Below, piece after piece: positions 1 through 11,191 of a stretch of DNA of 64,000 bases (the stretch's first letter is position 1; every line of letters starts with the position of its first letter). A model generated the notes under the pieces. It was not told the origin of the DNA and searched no databases. It was given only the letters and a program-made list of their open reading frames with translations. The stretch is taken from contig JAJTTP010000010.1 in assembly GCA_023313575.1 (NCBI GenBank), forward strand, positions 1,364,001-1,428,000, in the 5' to 3' direction. The position numbers and the translations under genes are program-made. This DNA is from Eutypella sp. D-1 (taxonomy: Eukaryota > Ascomycota > Sordariomycetes > Xylariales > Diatrypaceae).

Positions 1-1001
1 CGATTAGAATCATGGAGGGGGGAGATAAGGTAATAAAACAGTGGGAAACCCAATAACCCCACCATGATTTACATCCATCCATCCTAAAGCAAATTGTCCA
101 TATTCGTATACATACATACCTCATAGGTGGACTGGTGGGGGCGGGAGAGAGGGGGGTGGGTTGTATGTGTACTTATGTTTGGTGGGGATACGCTCCCCCC
201 CCTCCCGAGTGCTGTTAAGGTTCCGCCCTGCCGCCCATCTCGGCTTAGGCCTAGCCCGCCACCCCAGCCCCAAGCCCCGAGTTGCGTACCTTGTAGCTTA
301 TCGGTATCGCTGGACTGCGATTCATACCTCACCAAGGTACCCCTCAGTGGCTCTCAAAGTGCCCCGCGGGATTGAGAGACAGTACTACTTAAGTAGGTAC
401 CTTAACAAAGTACTAGAGTGTGTGAGAAAGCAAGGAGAGAAGGAGAGAGAGAGCGAGACAAAGAGGAGAGGAGACTAGAGAGTTCCAAAGGGTTGAGTAA
501 TTCAAGGCATCTAGTGACTAAGAAATATAAACTTTTCAAGAGATTTTGTTCCTTGGCCCTGCAACAGGATGGACTTGCCAGACAAGCCAGGACAGCGTGT
601 ATTGGCCCTAACTACTCTTTAGGTATATTCACGTTAGGTAATCGGTAAAAACGGATTTGCCAGTCTGCCAGTTGGAGATTCGCATTGAGCGGGTCAGGAT
701 TCGGGCGAGAGAGTGTTGGGCCTGGGATTGGGCGAATGCCACTTGGAACAGGGGGGGTTTACTGAGTTCTAGGGCCACCTAGAACAGCTAAAGTGTGGCT
801 AGAAGAGGAAAATAAAGAAAGTAACCTTGAAGGAGAAATAAAGAAAGGAAAAATAAGAGACAGGGTTGAGCAGGGGAGGACAAAAGGTTCCGGGAAAGAG
901 CTGGAAGGTCCACGGGTGATGACATAAGGCAGAAAGGTAACTTGGAAGGAAAGGCAGAGACTAGAAGTTTTAAGAAAATTGGAAGGCTCTATGGCCGTCT
1001 C

Positions 1002-1019
1002 GAAGTTTCGAGAGATCTC
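1002..1019 (+). promoter_or_regulatory. possible heat-shock element upstream of hsp88
   Basis: The perfect inverted pair GAA-nn-TTC at 1002-1009 is followed in 5-bp register by GAG and CTC, each one mismatch from the GAA/TTC unit, and GAA recurs at 1020-1022. Alternating nGAAn units are the known binding pattern of HSF1. The site is about 780 bp before the hsp88 start codon, which is distant for a compact fungal promoter, so function is inferred. Confidence 0.35.
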
Positions 1020-1619
1020 GAATCTTATCTTAAAAAAAACCCCTAGGTGTATCCATATGGATTATCTAAGGCGGGGTTTCGGCCTGTATAGGTGAGGCTA
1101 AGGTACCTCATCCCACCTAACCTTTACTATGGCAATTCGAAGTACTATTTACCGTCAACTGCTGGATAACTACTAGGTACCTACCTACTCCGTAGTAATC
1201 TTTCCCTTTCATAGGAGAGGTATGTAACTAAGCCCAGGTGGTGGTTACTGTGGTGTGTCCCTCATTCTCCCCGCCTAGGCAGCTCTCCCACTTTGTAAGT
1301 CCCTTTTTAGTCGTTTGGGCAGCTTTTTTTTTTTTTTTTTCCTTTTCCCTGCGGAGAGAATTCCCTTTATTTTCTTGTGCCTTATGAAAAGCAGAAAAAA
1401 AAAGCAACATCACTAAAAACAAGGTAAACTACCTACCGTAGTAGAACAAACAACCTTAAAGCCATCCGTCACTCGCCTATCTACAGTATCTATCTATCTA
1501 CCTTAATATACACGACAGACAGATACCAATAGAGTCTACTCTAGATCAAGATTTAGATCAAGATTCTCACGACAAACCCCTTCCTTCGCCTTCCTTCGCC
1601 TTTACTACTATTAAGAGCA

Positions 1620-1626
1620 TATAAAA
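1620..1626 (+). promoter_or_regulatory. TATA box of hsp88
   Basis: A TATAAAA match lies 160 bp before the hsp88 start codon. TATA-containing promoters are typical of stress-inducible fungal genes, and hsp88 is one. The transcription start would be expected some tens of bases downstream. Confidence 0.5.
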
Positions 1627-1785
1627 GGAAACGCTGCTTCCAACCTCATTCGCCTAGACTGTGACAATCTGGAATATCTCGATTGATTTATCGCCATTAT
1701 CACCAGTATCACTACCAAACGATCAACGATCAACGATACATAACATAGTCAAGACAGACAGATTCCCCCTCCTACATCCACCAAG

Positions 1786-4455
1786 ATGAGTGTAGTGGGT
1801 AAGTAATGGATTCCCCTCCCCCTCCCCCATAAGCCATAAGGCTGGTTGATTTATTTTTCTTGTTCGATTCTTGCTCGATTCTGGTCACACTGACTCCGTA
1901 AACATCCTTAGGTGTTGATTTCGGTACCCTGAATACGGTGATCGCCGTCGCCAGGAATCGAGGTGTTGATGTGGTGAGTACTACACGACGGAGACACACA
2001 CACACACACACACACACAGACACAACATATACATATAAATATATATACTGATATATGACTATACGATGATATCTAGATCACAAACGAGGTTTCAAACCGA
2101 GCTACTCCGTAAGTAAATGACATATATATATTCATATATATAGCCTCTCATACAACTTTCCCTTCAATGAACTAATATCCTCATCCTCCATTTAGGTCCC
2201 TCGTTGGCTTCGGCCCAAAGTCTCGATACCTTGGCGAGCCCGCAAAGACCCAAGAGATTTCCAACCTCAAGAACACAGTTGGCTCCCTAAAGCGCCTAGC
2301 CGGACGGAGCATCCACGACCCTGATGTTCAGATCGAGCAGCAATATGTCTCCGCTCCGCTTGTCGACTGCGGTGGCCAGGTTGGCGCTGAGGTTACCTAT
2401 CTCGGCAAGAAGGAGAAGTTTTCGGCAACCCAGCTGAGTGCTATGTTCCTTAGTAAGGTCAAGCACACCGCTGCCACCGAGCTTAAGCTACCCGTGTCCG
2501 ACATCGTCATGAGTGTACCTGCATGGTTTACCGATGTCCAGCGGAGAAGCCTGATCGATGCTGCCGAGATAGCTGGTCTCAAGACCCTCCGTCTCATAAA
2601 CGATACCACCGCCGCTGCCCTTGGTTGGGGAATTACCAAGCTCGACCTCCCTACTGCTGAGGAGAGGCCCAGACGTGTTGCCTTCGTCGATATCGGTCAC
2701 AGTGAATTCACTTGCTCCATTGTCGAATTCAAGAAGGGCGAGCTTACTGTTAAGTCTACTACTTACGACCGTCACTTCGGTGGCCGCGATTTCAACAAGG
2801 CTCTCGTCAACCATCTGGCGAAAGAGTTCAAGGGAAAATTCAAAATCGACATCACCACCAACCCCAAGGCTCTTGTCCGTGTCGAGGCCGCCGCCGAGAA
2901 GTTGAAGAAGGTCTTGTCCGCTAACCAGCAGGCCCCCATGAGTATCGAGTCGCTGATGAACGACGTTGACGTGAATGCTATGATCACGCGTCAAGAGTTC
3001 GAGGCTATGGTCGAAAATCTCTTGGTTAAGGTCACCTCACCCCTGGAGCGCGCCCTCGCCGAAGCGAAGCTCACCAAGGAGGACATCGACGTTGTCGAAC
3101 TCGTTGGCGGCTGCACGCGCGTGCCTGCCATCAAAGATCGCATCCAGTCATTCTTCGGCAAGACTCTGTCCTACACTCTGAACCAGGATGAGGCTGTTTC
3201 CAGAGGTTGCGCTTTCAGCTGTGCTATCCTCTCTCCTGCCTTCAAGGTCCGCGACTTTGCCGTCCAGGACATCGTCAACTACCCCATCGAGTTCTCTTGG
3301 GAGAAGGATGCTGATATCCCGGATGAGGATACGAGCCTTACCGTCTTCAACAAGGGCAACGTCCTACCCTCGACCAAGATCCTTACCTTCTACCGCAAGC
3401 AGCCCTTCGACCTGGAGGCCAGATATGCCGTCCCCGACGACCTGCCCGGCAAGATTTCACCTTTCATCGGCAGATTCTCCGTCAAGGGCGTCAAGACCGA
3501 CCCCAAGATGGACTTCATGATCTGCAAGCTCAAGGCCCGGGTTAACATCCACGGGATCCTGAATGTGGAGAGCGGTTACTACGTCGAAGACCAGGAGGTC
3601 GAGGAGGAGATCAAGGAGGAGAAGAAAGAGGGCGATGACAAGAACGACCCCGATGTAAGTCTTGGCTCCATCTCCCGGGCATTCTCGAGCTATAAGCAGA
3701 AGCTCAGCTCGAAACTCTCGGGCTTGACGGACGACTCTGCTAGCAACCAATCCGTTCGTTTGACTTTCTCATTGCGTCTTGGTAAACTATCATGCTAACA
3801 TTTACTAGGCTATGGATACCGACGACAAGAAGGAAGACGCCAAGCCCAAGACAAGAAAGGTGAAGAAGCAGGTGCGCAAAGGCGACCTTCCCATCGTTGC
3901 CGGCGTCACATCGCTCGACCTCAACACCAAGAACCTGTTGATCGAGAAGGAGGGCTCTATGATCATGGAGGATAAGCTCGTTGCCGATACCGAGGAGAAG
4001 AAGAACGAACTCGAGACATACATCTACGAGATGCGAAACAAGCTGGACGAACAGCTGGCGGACTTCGCTAGCGATGAGGAGAAGGACAAGCTGAGGGCAA
4101 AACTCAGCGAGAGTGAGGTAAGATCCCGATTGCGAAAATGTTATGCAAGTCCAGCGCTAACATGGAACAGGACTGGTTATACGAGGAGGGCGAAGACACC
4201 ACCAAGGCCGTCTACGTCGCCAAGATGGATGAGATTCGCGCCATGGCGGGTCCCATCACGCAACGTTACTTCGACAAGATTGAGGCGGACCGCCAGGCCC
4301 TGCAGGCCAAGATCGATGCTGAGGCCGCCGCCAAGAAGGCCGCGGAGGAGGAGGCCCGCAAGGGCGCAGACGCGGACAAGGAACAGAAGGCGGACAAAGA
4401 CGACGAGATGACGGACGCGGACGCGAAGACCGAAGGCGAGGAGGCCAAGTCGTAG
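1786..4455 (+). CDS. hsp88: Hsp110/Sse1-type chaperone (Hsp88)
   Basis: Cytosolic Hsp110-family protein. Members act as nucleotide-exchange factor for Hsp70 and as holdase. Six exons fit in phase: 1786-1798, 1912-1973, 2077-2108, 2196-3654, 3809-4117 and 4171-4455, giving 719 aa, normal for fungal Sse1/Hsp88. The N-terminus MSVVGVDFGTLNTVIAVARN is the Hsp110 form of the Hsp70 phosphate-1 loop. The ATPase domain runs to about residue 390 and includes VGGCTRVPAI. The substrate-binding beta domain follows, with an acidic Glu/Lys-rich insert, a helical lid beginning DWLYEEGEDTTKA, and a charged Ala/Lys/Asp tail typical of the family. The first three exons carry only 13, 62 and 32 coding bases. 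Intron 2 contains a CA repeat. The gene converges with eIF5B about 1.85 kb downstream. Family certain; the fungal name hsp88 is by homology. Confidence 0.95.
1990..2020 (+). repeat. (CA)n microsatellite in hsp88 intron 2
   Basis: About 13 CA units lie between donor and acceptor of the 103-nt second intron, occupying roughly a quarter of it. Length variation here would be non-coding. Confidence 0.85.
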
Positions 4456-6309
4456 TGGTTTTTTTTGCAAAATTGTCTCCGATACGCCTGATGGGAAACG
4501 TGCCTTAGATTTACCGGTTGGTTGATTGGTGGGTTTGGTAGGCTGGCTGGGCGCTGGGCGGTGGAAACTTTAGAGATGAAAAAAAGAGACGAAGAAAGAA
4601 ACGCACGATAGATGGACTCGTTTTTTTTTTCTATTTTAATGCCTCTTAATGAATGACTGAACTGAAATGGGTCGGAAGAAAGACATAAGAGAGCATGGCA
4701 TGGCATATGATCTCTCCTCCACCACCCCCTTTTCTCCACCCCCTCTTTTCCCGTTCTTCATGTTCTTCCATCCCACTGGACCTACCTCCCCCTCTTTCAT
4801 CACGAAAGACAGCAGCAGTGGGAAAATGAGAACGACAAAATTCCCATCTATGACGACATTCAAACTCTTATTTAAAGCGAAGAACGGAGAACGAGGGCGG
4901 CCGTTATAATGATGATAGCGGGTCCTCTTGGGTGTATTTGGGGGGGGGGGGAGGCGGGGGTGGGCGGGGGGGGGGGGGGGGCACGTTATGATTATCTGAT
5001 TATCTTATGTGCTTGTTTTCTTGCTTTGCGTAATGTTAGATAGAAAGACAAAAAAAGATTTTTAAGTTTTCCTTTCCCATTTACTGCCCTTTCGTCTCTT
5101 TCGTAATTTCCTCCTCAACACAAACACACAAACACACACACACACATACTGCAGACGCCGCTGTGTGATCGATCGGTCAAGTGTGGGGGGCTCCTCCTCC
5201 CCTTTCCCTCGTGAGCCGAGTAGTTGGGTAGACTGACGGCCATGATACTATGTATGCACGTGGGACGAAGGACCTGGACAGACGGACGGACAGACGAAGA
5301 GACGAGAAGCAAAAAAAAAGTAGATGAGTACCTAAGAGAAAGAAAGGTGGGGGGTATAGGGAGGTAAAAACGGCTATCAGTAGCAACAGGGAATTTCCGG
5401 CCGGCCGTTATATCCATCATGTTGCCCTTTTTCCTGACTTTGCAGAAGAAGTCCTTGGGTTCCTCGCTAGGAGGACCGAGTTGGGGGGGGGGGTGGCATA
5501 TATCACGGTTCCTTCTTTCGCCTATTTACTTTACTACTTAACCCCCTATCACTATCTATACACCCAGGTCGCTCTGCAAAGTCACCGACACAAGGGAGAG
5601 GAAGCAGTCTAGAATACATACATATATGGCATTCATACTGTCACTCTCTATCCATTTACATAGGAATCAACAAGGTTGATAGGCAGACCGCTCTGCAACG
5701 TAGCAGCATAGTAAACCAGCAAGAGATGGGTAGTTTTTATTTTCATATTTACTTATTGATTTCCTGTGCACATGACTTCATTTCGCTTCTTTCTTTCCCT
5801 CCTCCCCCCCCCCCCCCCCCTCTTCCACTTCTCTCATACTTACATTCTTCAGGTATGCTAGCAACAGACAGACACAATGGTGTGTGTGTATGTAGCATGG
5901 AAGCGGTTTCTTTTCTCAGATCATAATGCCCACATCAACCCCCCCCCCCCCATTTTTATGTCGAACCCTTGCTCAGCGTCCGCGGGAAAGAAAGAGAGAA
6001 ACATAAAAGCAGGTATCATATGCCACGGCCGTTAAGCACCTTTTTGCTCACACCCTACACCCCCCCCTTTTTCCCGCTTACATATTCGCTCCTCCTAGCT
6101 CGTAGGACTCATGCATGCATATAGACTTAGCCATTCCTAGGCGTAACTTTTCTTCTCTTCAGTTTTCCACTCAATACGGCTCTTCGTTCGCGTCATCAAC
6201 TCCGTGACGTCTACTCTCATAACCCGGTCTCGACCAGTTACACTATGTAGACCCCCTCAGACCACGGCACGGTGGTCCAAGGGCTAGCCCTGCTTCCCCA
6301 CTATGTAGC
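4456..6309. other. spacer between convergent hsp88 and eIF5B
   Basis: No gene seen. It holds the 3' ends of two convergent genes and many homopolymer or simple-sequence tracts: G runs at 4940-4981, a CA tract near 5120-5145, and C runs at about 5806-5820 and 5940-5950. Short open frames here have repeat-driven composition. Confidence 0.6.
4940..4981 (+). repeat. G-run cluster (12 G, then 16 G)
   Basis: A run of 12 G at 4940-4951 is followed by shorter G runs and a run of 16 G at 4966-4981. At least four G3+ runs are closely spaced, so a G-quadruplex on the plus strand is possible. The cluster lies about 485 bp past the hsp88 stop codon. Confidence 0.8.
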
Positions 6310-9300
6310 TTAGGAGATGTCGAATACGGGCTTCAGCTTGACGATCAGCTGCCACTCCTCGGTGGAGACGTCCTTGCGGTAGAACTCCTTGAGCGTGTCG
6401 ATGCTCTTGCGGGAGATCAGGCTGTAGAGGGTGTCCTTCTCCTCAAGGTGGCGACCGTACGTCGGCTGTGAGGCACCCATCTCAATCTTGATGGCCACGG
6501 ACGGCTGGCCCTTCTTGCATATCGGGAGCTGCTTGTGGTCCCGCTCGATCGACGTCCTGTTTTCGGCTGTTAGCTTTGGGCGTGTTCCAATCGAAGATCT
6601 GGGCATGCGCCCAGAATTCAAGTACTACTTACACTCTTCCCAGGCTGACCACTTCCTTGGCGCCTGTGTTGGGGTCCGGCTTGATGGCCGCGATGGGGGT
6701 GTTGACCCTCAGGTTCCCATCAATTACGTCGACACCAATAACGATAGGGTTGGTCTTGTTGAAGATGGCAACGGGGCGGAGGACGCAGGGGAAGACAGCC
6801 AGCATCTTCGAAGCCTCCTTCTTCTTCTCCAGCTGCTCGTCCATGTGCTTCGTAAAGGCGTCGAACAGGTGGTAGATGATGTCGGCGGTGAAGATCTTGA
6901 TCCCCTGGTCGTCGGCGTACTGTTGCGCCTCCTTGTCTACCTTGACATCGAAGCAAAGCATGACGGCGTAGTCGGGGCTCTTCTCCAGCATCGTACCGCA
7001 CTGCATGACATCGCGCTTGAACACAGGGCCGATACCAACATTTGCTACAGGGATCTTGCAGTCCTTCAAGAAGTCAAGCAAGGCCTCGAGCGAACCGAGA
7101 GTGGACGCTTGCACGCTGACGCCACGACCCGACTTCGCAACACGGCTAAACAGCTTGTTCAGGTCTGACTCGACTTCGTCAATAAGGTCGTCTTCGTCAT
7201 CATCTGGACCGACGACTAGCAATCGGGAACCGGCAATGGCGCCTTCCAGGCCGGGCGCACTGATCTTGACACCCATGGCGGCCTTGACCTCTTTGTTGTG
7301 CACGTAAGCGGACTTCACCCGCAGTTCTTTCATGACCGCCGGCGTCAGAAGAGCACGGACGTTTGTCACAATAGCTCCTTCCGTACCGGCCACTACTATC
7401 CGGTCGCCTTCTCGCAAGATACCGTTGGAGAGAATGACATCGATGGTCATACCGAAACCCTCGATGGCCTTGACCTCGAGAACGGTAGCTTGTACCTCCG
7501 ACAGGTACATGAGAGAGCCGACCATCCTCTCTTGGGTCAGCTGGATGATCAGCTTCAACATGTCGGGGATACCCTCGCCGGTGTGGGCCGAGGTGGGACA
7601 TAACGAGACGAATTTCGCCATGGACTTGTTGTTGTAGAACACCTCTGAATTGAAACCCTGTTCGGCAAAGGCAAGCTTCGTCTGCTCGAGCCTGTTCTTG
7701 AACTCGTTCTGCACACCCTTGCTCTGCAGCGCAAGACTCTCCTGAAAGCCGTTGTTGGCGACCATCCTCCAGCCGTAGAGACGGTCTATCTTGTTCAGCG
7801 CGACAATGAACGGTGTCTTCTTGTCCCTAAGCAACTTCATCGACTCGAGCGTCTGCGGCTCGAGACCGTGCATGATATCGACGACCAGGATGGCGATGTT
7901 ACAGAGCGAGGAACCTCTGGAACGCAAGTTCGAGAACGACTCGTGACCCGGTGTGTCGATGATCAATAGACCAGGGACCTTGAATTCGAACGCTCCGTCT
8001 GGGTTGATGACCGCAGTCTTCTGTTTGATGGCTTCAACGGGGAAATACGTAGCACCAATCTGCTGCGTGATACCGCCAGCCTCGCCTTCTTGTACGTTGG
8101 TCTGTCGGATCTTGTCCAGCAACTTGGTCTTTCCCGTATCGACGTGTCCGAGAATACAGCAGATGGGAGAGCGCAGGTTGTCTTTGGAACGGGCAGCCAG
8201 GGCAGCTTGGTGCGCCTTCTCTCGTCGCTCCGCTGCCTCCCGCTTCCGCTGGGCCTCGGCCGCTTGGGCGGCAGTCTGCTCTTCATCCTCGGACGACTCC
8301 TCTTCGGAGTCCTCAGATTCAGATTCAGACTTGGTCTGGCGCTTCGGCCTCGAAGGTATGCCCTTGGAAGATTCCGCCTGCGTCTCGGGATCTACTTCTG
8401 TTTCCTCTTCGGAATCTGCATCCCAGCTATCCTTCACATCCTCGTCTGCTGCGGCGGCAGCCTCCCAATCATCTTCGATGTCACTCTCGACCTTGGCCTC
8501 TTTCGCCGCTTTTTCCGCTTCGGCGGCTTCTGCGGCTTCCCTTGCGGCCTTCTCCTCAGCCTCCTTAGCTTCGGCTTCGGCTTGTAACCTCGCTCGCTCG
8601 GCAGCCTCAGCCAATGCCTTCTCTTCGTCGACCTACAGCAAACTGTAAGTATTCTATGTAGCAAGAGCGCCAATTGTCGGCTAGTTGGGGACAGAGTCTT
8701 ACCTTCTTCTCGTTCTTCTTGCCACGCTTTCTGCTGTCGTAGGTGACCTTTTTCTTCTCCTCGCCTTCATTCGAAGGACCGACCTTGATGCCGGCCGCGA
8801 GCATCTGCTGTAATTTTCTCTCGTTCCGGGCCTTCTCCTCCTTTTGCGCCTTGGTGAGGAACTTTCCTTCCTTCTTTAGCTGCTCGATCTTCTCCTTCTC
8901 CTTCTGCTTCCTGCGAGCCTTCTCCTCTTCTCTTCGCTTGATCTCCTCGGCATCCCTCTTCTCGAGCTCCTCGAGGCGGGCCTTCTCCTCGGCGGCAGCC
9001 TTCTCGGCAGCCTCTCGTTGGCGTCGGAGCTCTTCTTGTTGTTTCTGGATTGCTGCGAGGTGTGCGGGAACCTTCTTCTTCTTGCCACCAGCAGGCTCGG
9101 CAGCGTCCGTGGAAGCAGGCGCGTCCTTCTTCTCGTCGGCGGCAGGTTTCGCAGGTTCAGCAGCCTTCGCAGCCTGCGCAGGAGCGGCAGTCTTCTTCTT
9201 GGCGGCGGCCTATGGGCAGAGTAGAGATTAATTAGTAATATGTACAAGTAGATTAGGCACTACCCATGTTTTGTAACGGGAGTTCCTCACCTGCTCCTTT

Positions 9301-9770
9301 TTCCTCTGCTTTTCCCGCTCCTTCTTCAACTTCTCCTTCTCGGCCTTGGTGAGCACCCGGCCGGACTCGTTAGTATCATCCCCGCCGGCGGCGGCGGCAG
9401 CCTTAGCAGCAGGTTGTTGCTTGTTTTGCTTGCCTCCCTTTCCCTTCTTCTCCGGGAGGGCGAATTCATCATCCATGTTGGCTTCTTCGGGGGCCTTAGC
9501 CGCGGGAGCAGGTGTCGACCCCGCGTCATCGGCGCCGTCGCCTTCGCCGCCGAAATCCTCGGACAGGCCCTTCTTCTTCCGCTTCTCTCGGTTCTTCTTC
9601 ATCATGGCCATGAGACCACCGACGGGCGCATCCCCCCCTTCCTCTTCTCCCTCTTTTCCGGCCGCATCTCCAGTGGCAGCGCCATCGGCGTTAGCGGGGG
9701 CGATAGATTCGCCGAGCTCAGCCTCCCAGTCATCGGCGGCCTTGTTATTTCCCTTCTTCTTAGGCGGCAT
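6310..9770 (-). CDS. FUN12: translation initiation factor eIF5B (IF2-type GTPase)
   Basis: Ribosome-dependent GTPase that promotes 60S subunit joining at the end of initiation. Four exons fit in phase: 9770-9291, 9209-8703, 8632-6633 and 6556-6310, giving 1077 aa (yeast Fun12 is about 1000). Residues 1 to about 480 are a charged Lys/Glu/Ala-rich low-complexity region, as in other eukaryotic eIF5B. The GTPase domain follows, with G1 GHVDTGKT at about 491, switch [11 protein letters not shown]3 DTPGHESF, G4 NKID and G5 SAHTGEG. Domains II to IV follow, ending in FDIS. The last exon completes the typical SLGRVTSIE motif. The start MPPKKKGNN is the first in-frame ATG. A TTTTTCAG acceptor-like site about 20 nt before it suggests a possible 5'-UTR intron. 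Transcribed toward hsp88. Confidence 0.95.
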
Positions 9771-11191
9771 CTTGTCTGATTACTGAAAAATGAAAAAGAC
9801 AAGAAAAGAGGAAAGAAGAAAAGAAAAAAAGGATGGTCCGCTGTGGAAAAGGTACACGAACTATCTGCTGTCACACTCCGAAGTGAGACTGGACTGACTA
9901 CCCATGCGGAAAGGGTATATTCAGTGCAAGTACAGGTCGTGAGAGGTTGTTGAAAATGGATAATGGATAATGGAAAATGGAAGATGGAAAATGAAAAAAG
10001 GAGACCAACTAGTCTAGGTATCCTGAATATCCTGGATAAGCAACCTTGAAGACTACCTACCAGGTACCTACTTAGGGAGATAGATAGTGTAAATGAGTAC
10101 AGTTGACAATGTGGGATGTTCAAGTGGGGCCGCCTGGGGTTCTCAAGGTTCCAAGGTTGATTTTCTTCTTCCTGTAGGAAGGGGGGCCTTTGGGAGGTCC
10201 GGGCCTCTAAGATCAGCCCGGCGAGTAGGCACTCAAATACATAGCGCGCAGGCAGAACCACTGGGGCACCTGGGCACCTGCAATTTTTAAGTCCGGGTTT
10301 CCCGTTTTCCTACATATTGTGATTATGCAGTTATCGATTTTAAAAATAGTTACGTTATGGTTTACCTGTCAAGCCTGTCTAGTAGATACCATGGGCAGTT
10401 AAAAAGGGTTACGAAGATCAATTTTTAAATTAAAATCTGCTACATATCTATCAACTCCTTACTTATCCTTTCCATACTTATCTCCTATATAACTTCCCAA
10501 AGTGCTTTGCGGTGTTAGAGTCGAGTGAGCGAGCGGAATGAGTGAAGGGAACTGGACTCTGTAACTGTACCTATACGGGCACTTTTCATAAACCGCGGGG
10601 TATAGTCCAAAAAAATATGACGTTTTTATGTGCTGATTAAAAAAGGTCCTCCCCCTCCCCCCTCCTCTAGCACCTCTCTTCTCCAGGCTAGTAGTGTAGT
10701 AGTTTATCGATAACCAAAACTTGTGTTGGTAATAAGCGAGCTTGCAAGGGGGGCACACTGTCGGATAACCGACTAACATCCATACTTATCGATAAGAAGC
10801 TTACTAGATACCAGGATGCTTACCTAAGTATTGTGACCAGGGCTGCCTTGCCCCTTTTGCCAGGAACTCAAGGCCCGGGGTATACGTAGTCAGCCATTTC
10901 CGTCTGGGAACATATTGGGGGACGTGTTCATAATGGAACTTTCCCAAAGAGGCTCATTCTAACGCATTGAACAATGTATTGCCATCTACGCCTATCTCGA
11001 TGCCCAACCATAATGCAGCGCAACGGTCAACCAACCCCTTCTCCCTTTCTCCTCTTTTCCCCCTTTCCTCTTTTCAGCTCGGCTAGGTAGGCAACTTGTC
11101 GCAGATATTCGCCTAGATTGAGGTAGATTCTGCCCTGTTCTACCCCCTCCACCCGTCTATCGTATTTGGGTTAGAAAAAAAGCCCCAGGGC
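9771..11191. other. spacer upstream of eIF5B
   Basis: No gene seen. It holds the eIF5B promoter and the 3' flank of the MMS1-like gene. A short direct-repeat stretch of GGATAATG/GGAAAATG-like units lies at about 9955-9995, and TACC/TAGG spacer motifs lie at about 10055-10076. AT-richer than the genes. Confidence 0.55.

Larger units (their letters stand above)
1..1785. other. gene-free spacer and hsp88 promoter region
   Basis: No open frame here has protein-like composition or splice-linked partners. The first 500 bases are GC-rich low-complexity sequence, and the remainder is AT-richer with poly-T at 1324-1340 and short TATC repeats near 1490. A TAGGTACC-type spacer motif lies at 1174-1188. 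The last 800 bases precede hsp88 and hold a heat-shock-element-like inverted repeat and a TATA box, listed separately. Confidence 0.6.

Noticed and set aside
1625..1645. GAA and TTC separated by 7 nt near the hsp88 TATA box as a gapped heat-shock element
   Set aside because: The spacing is right for a gapped site but the orientation of the second unit is wrong for the alternating pattern.
6431..7168. Plus-strand 245-codon frame opposite eIF5B
   Set aside because: Antisense to conserved eIF5B coding sequence; no family features.
7953..8648. Plus-strand Ser/Ala-rich frame of 231 codons
   Set aside because: Complement of the charged low-complexity region of eIF5B.
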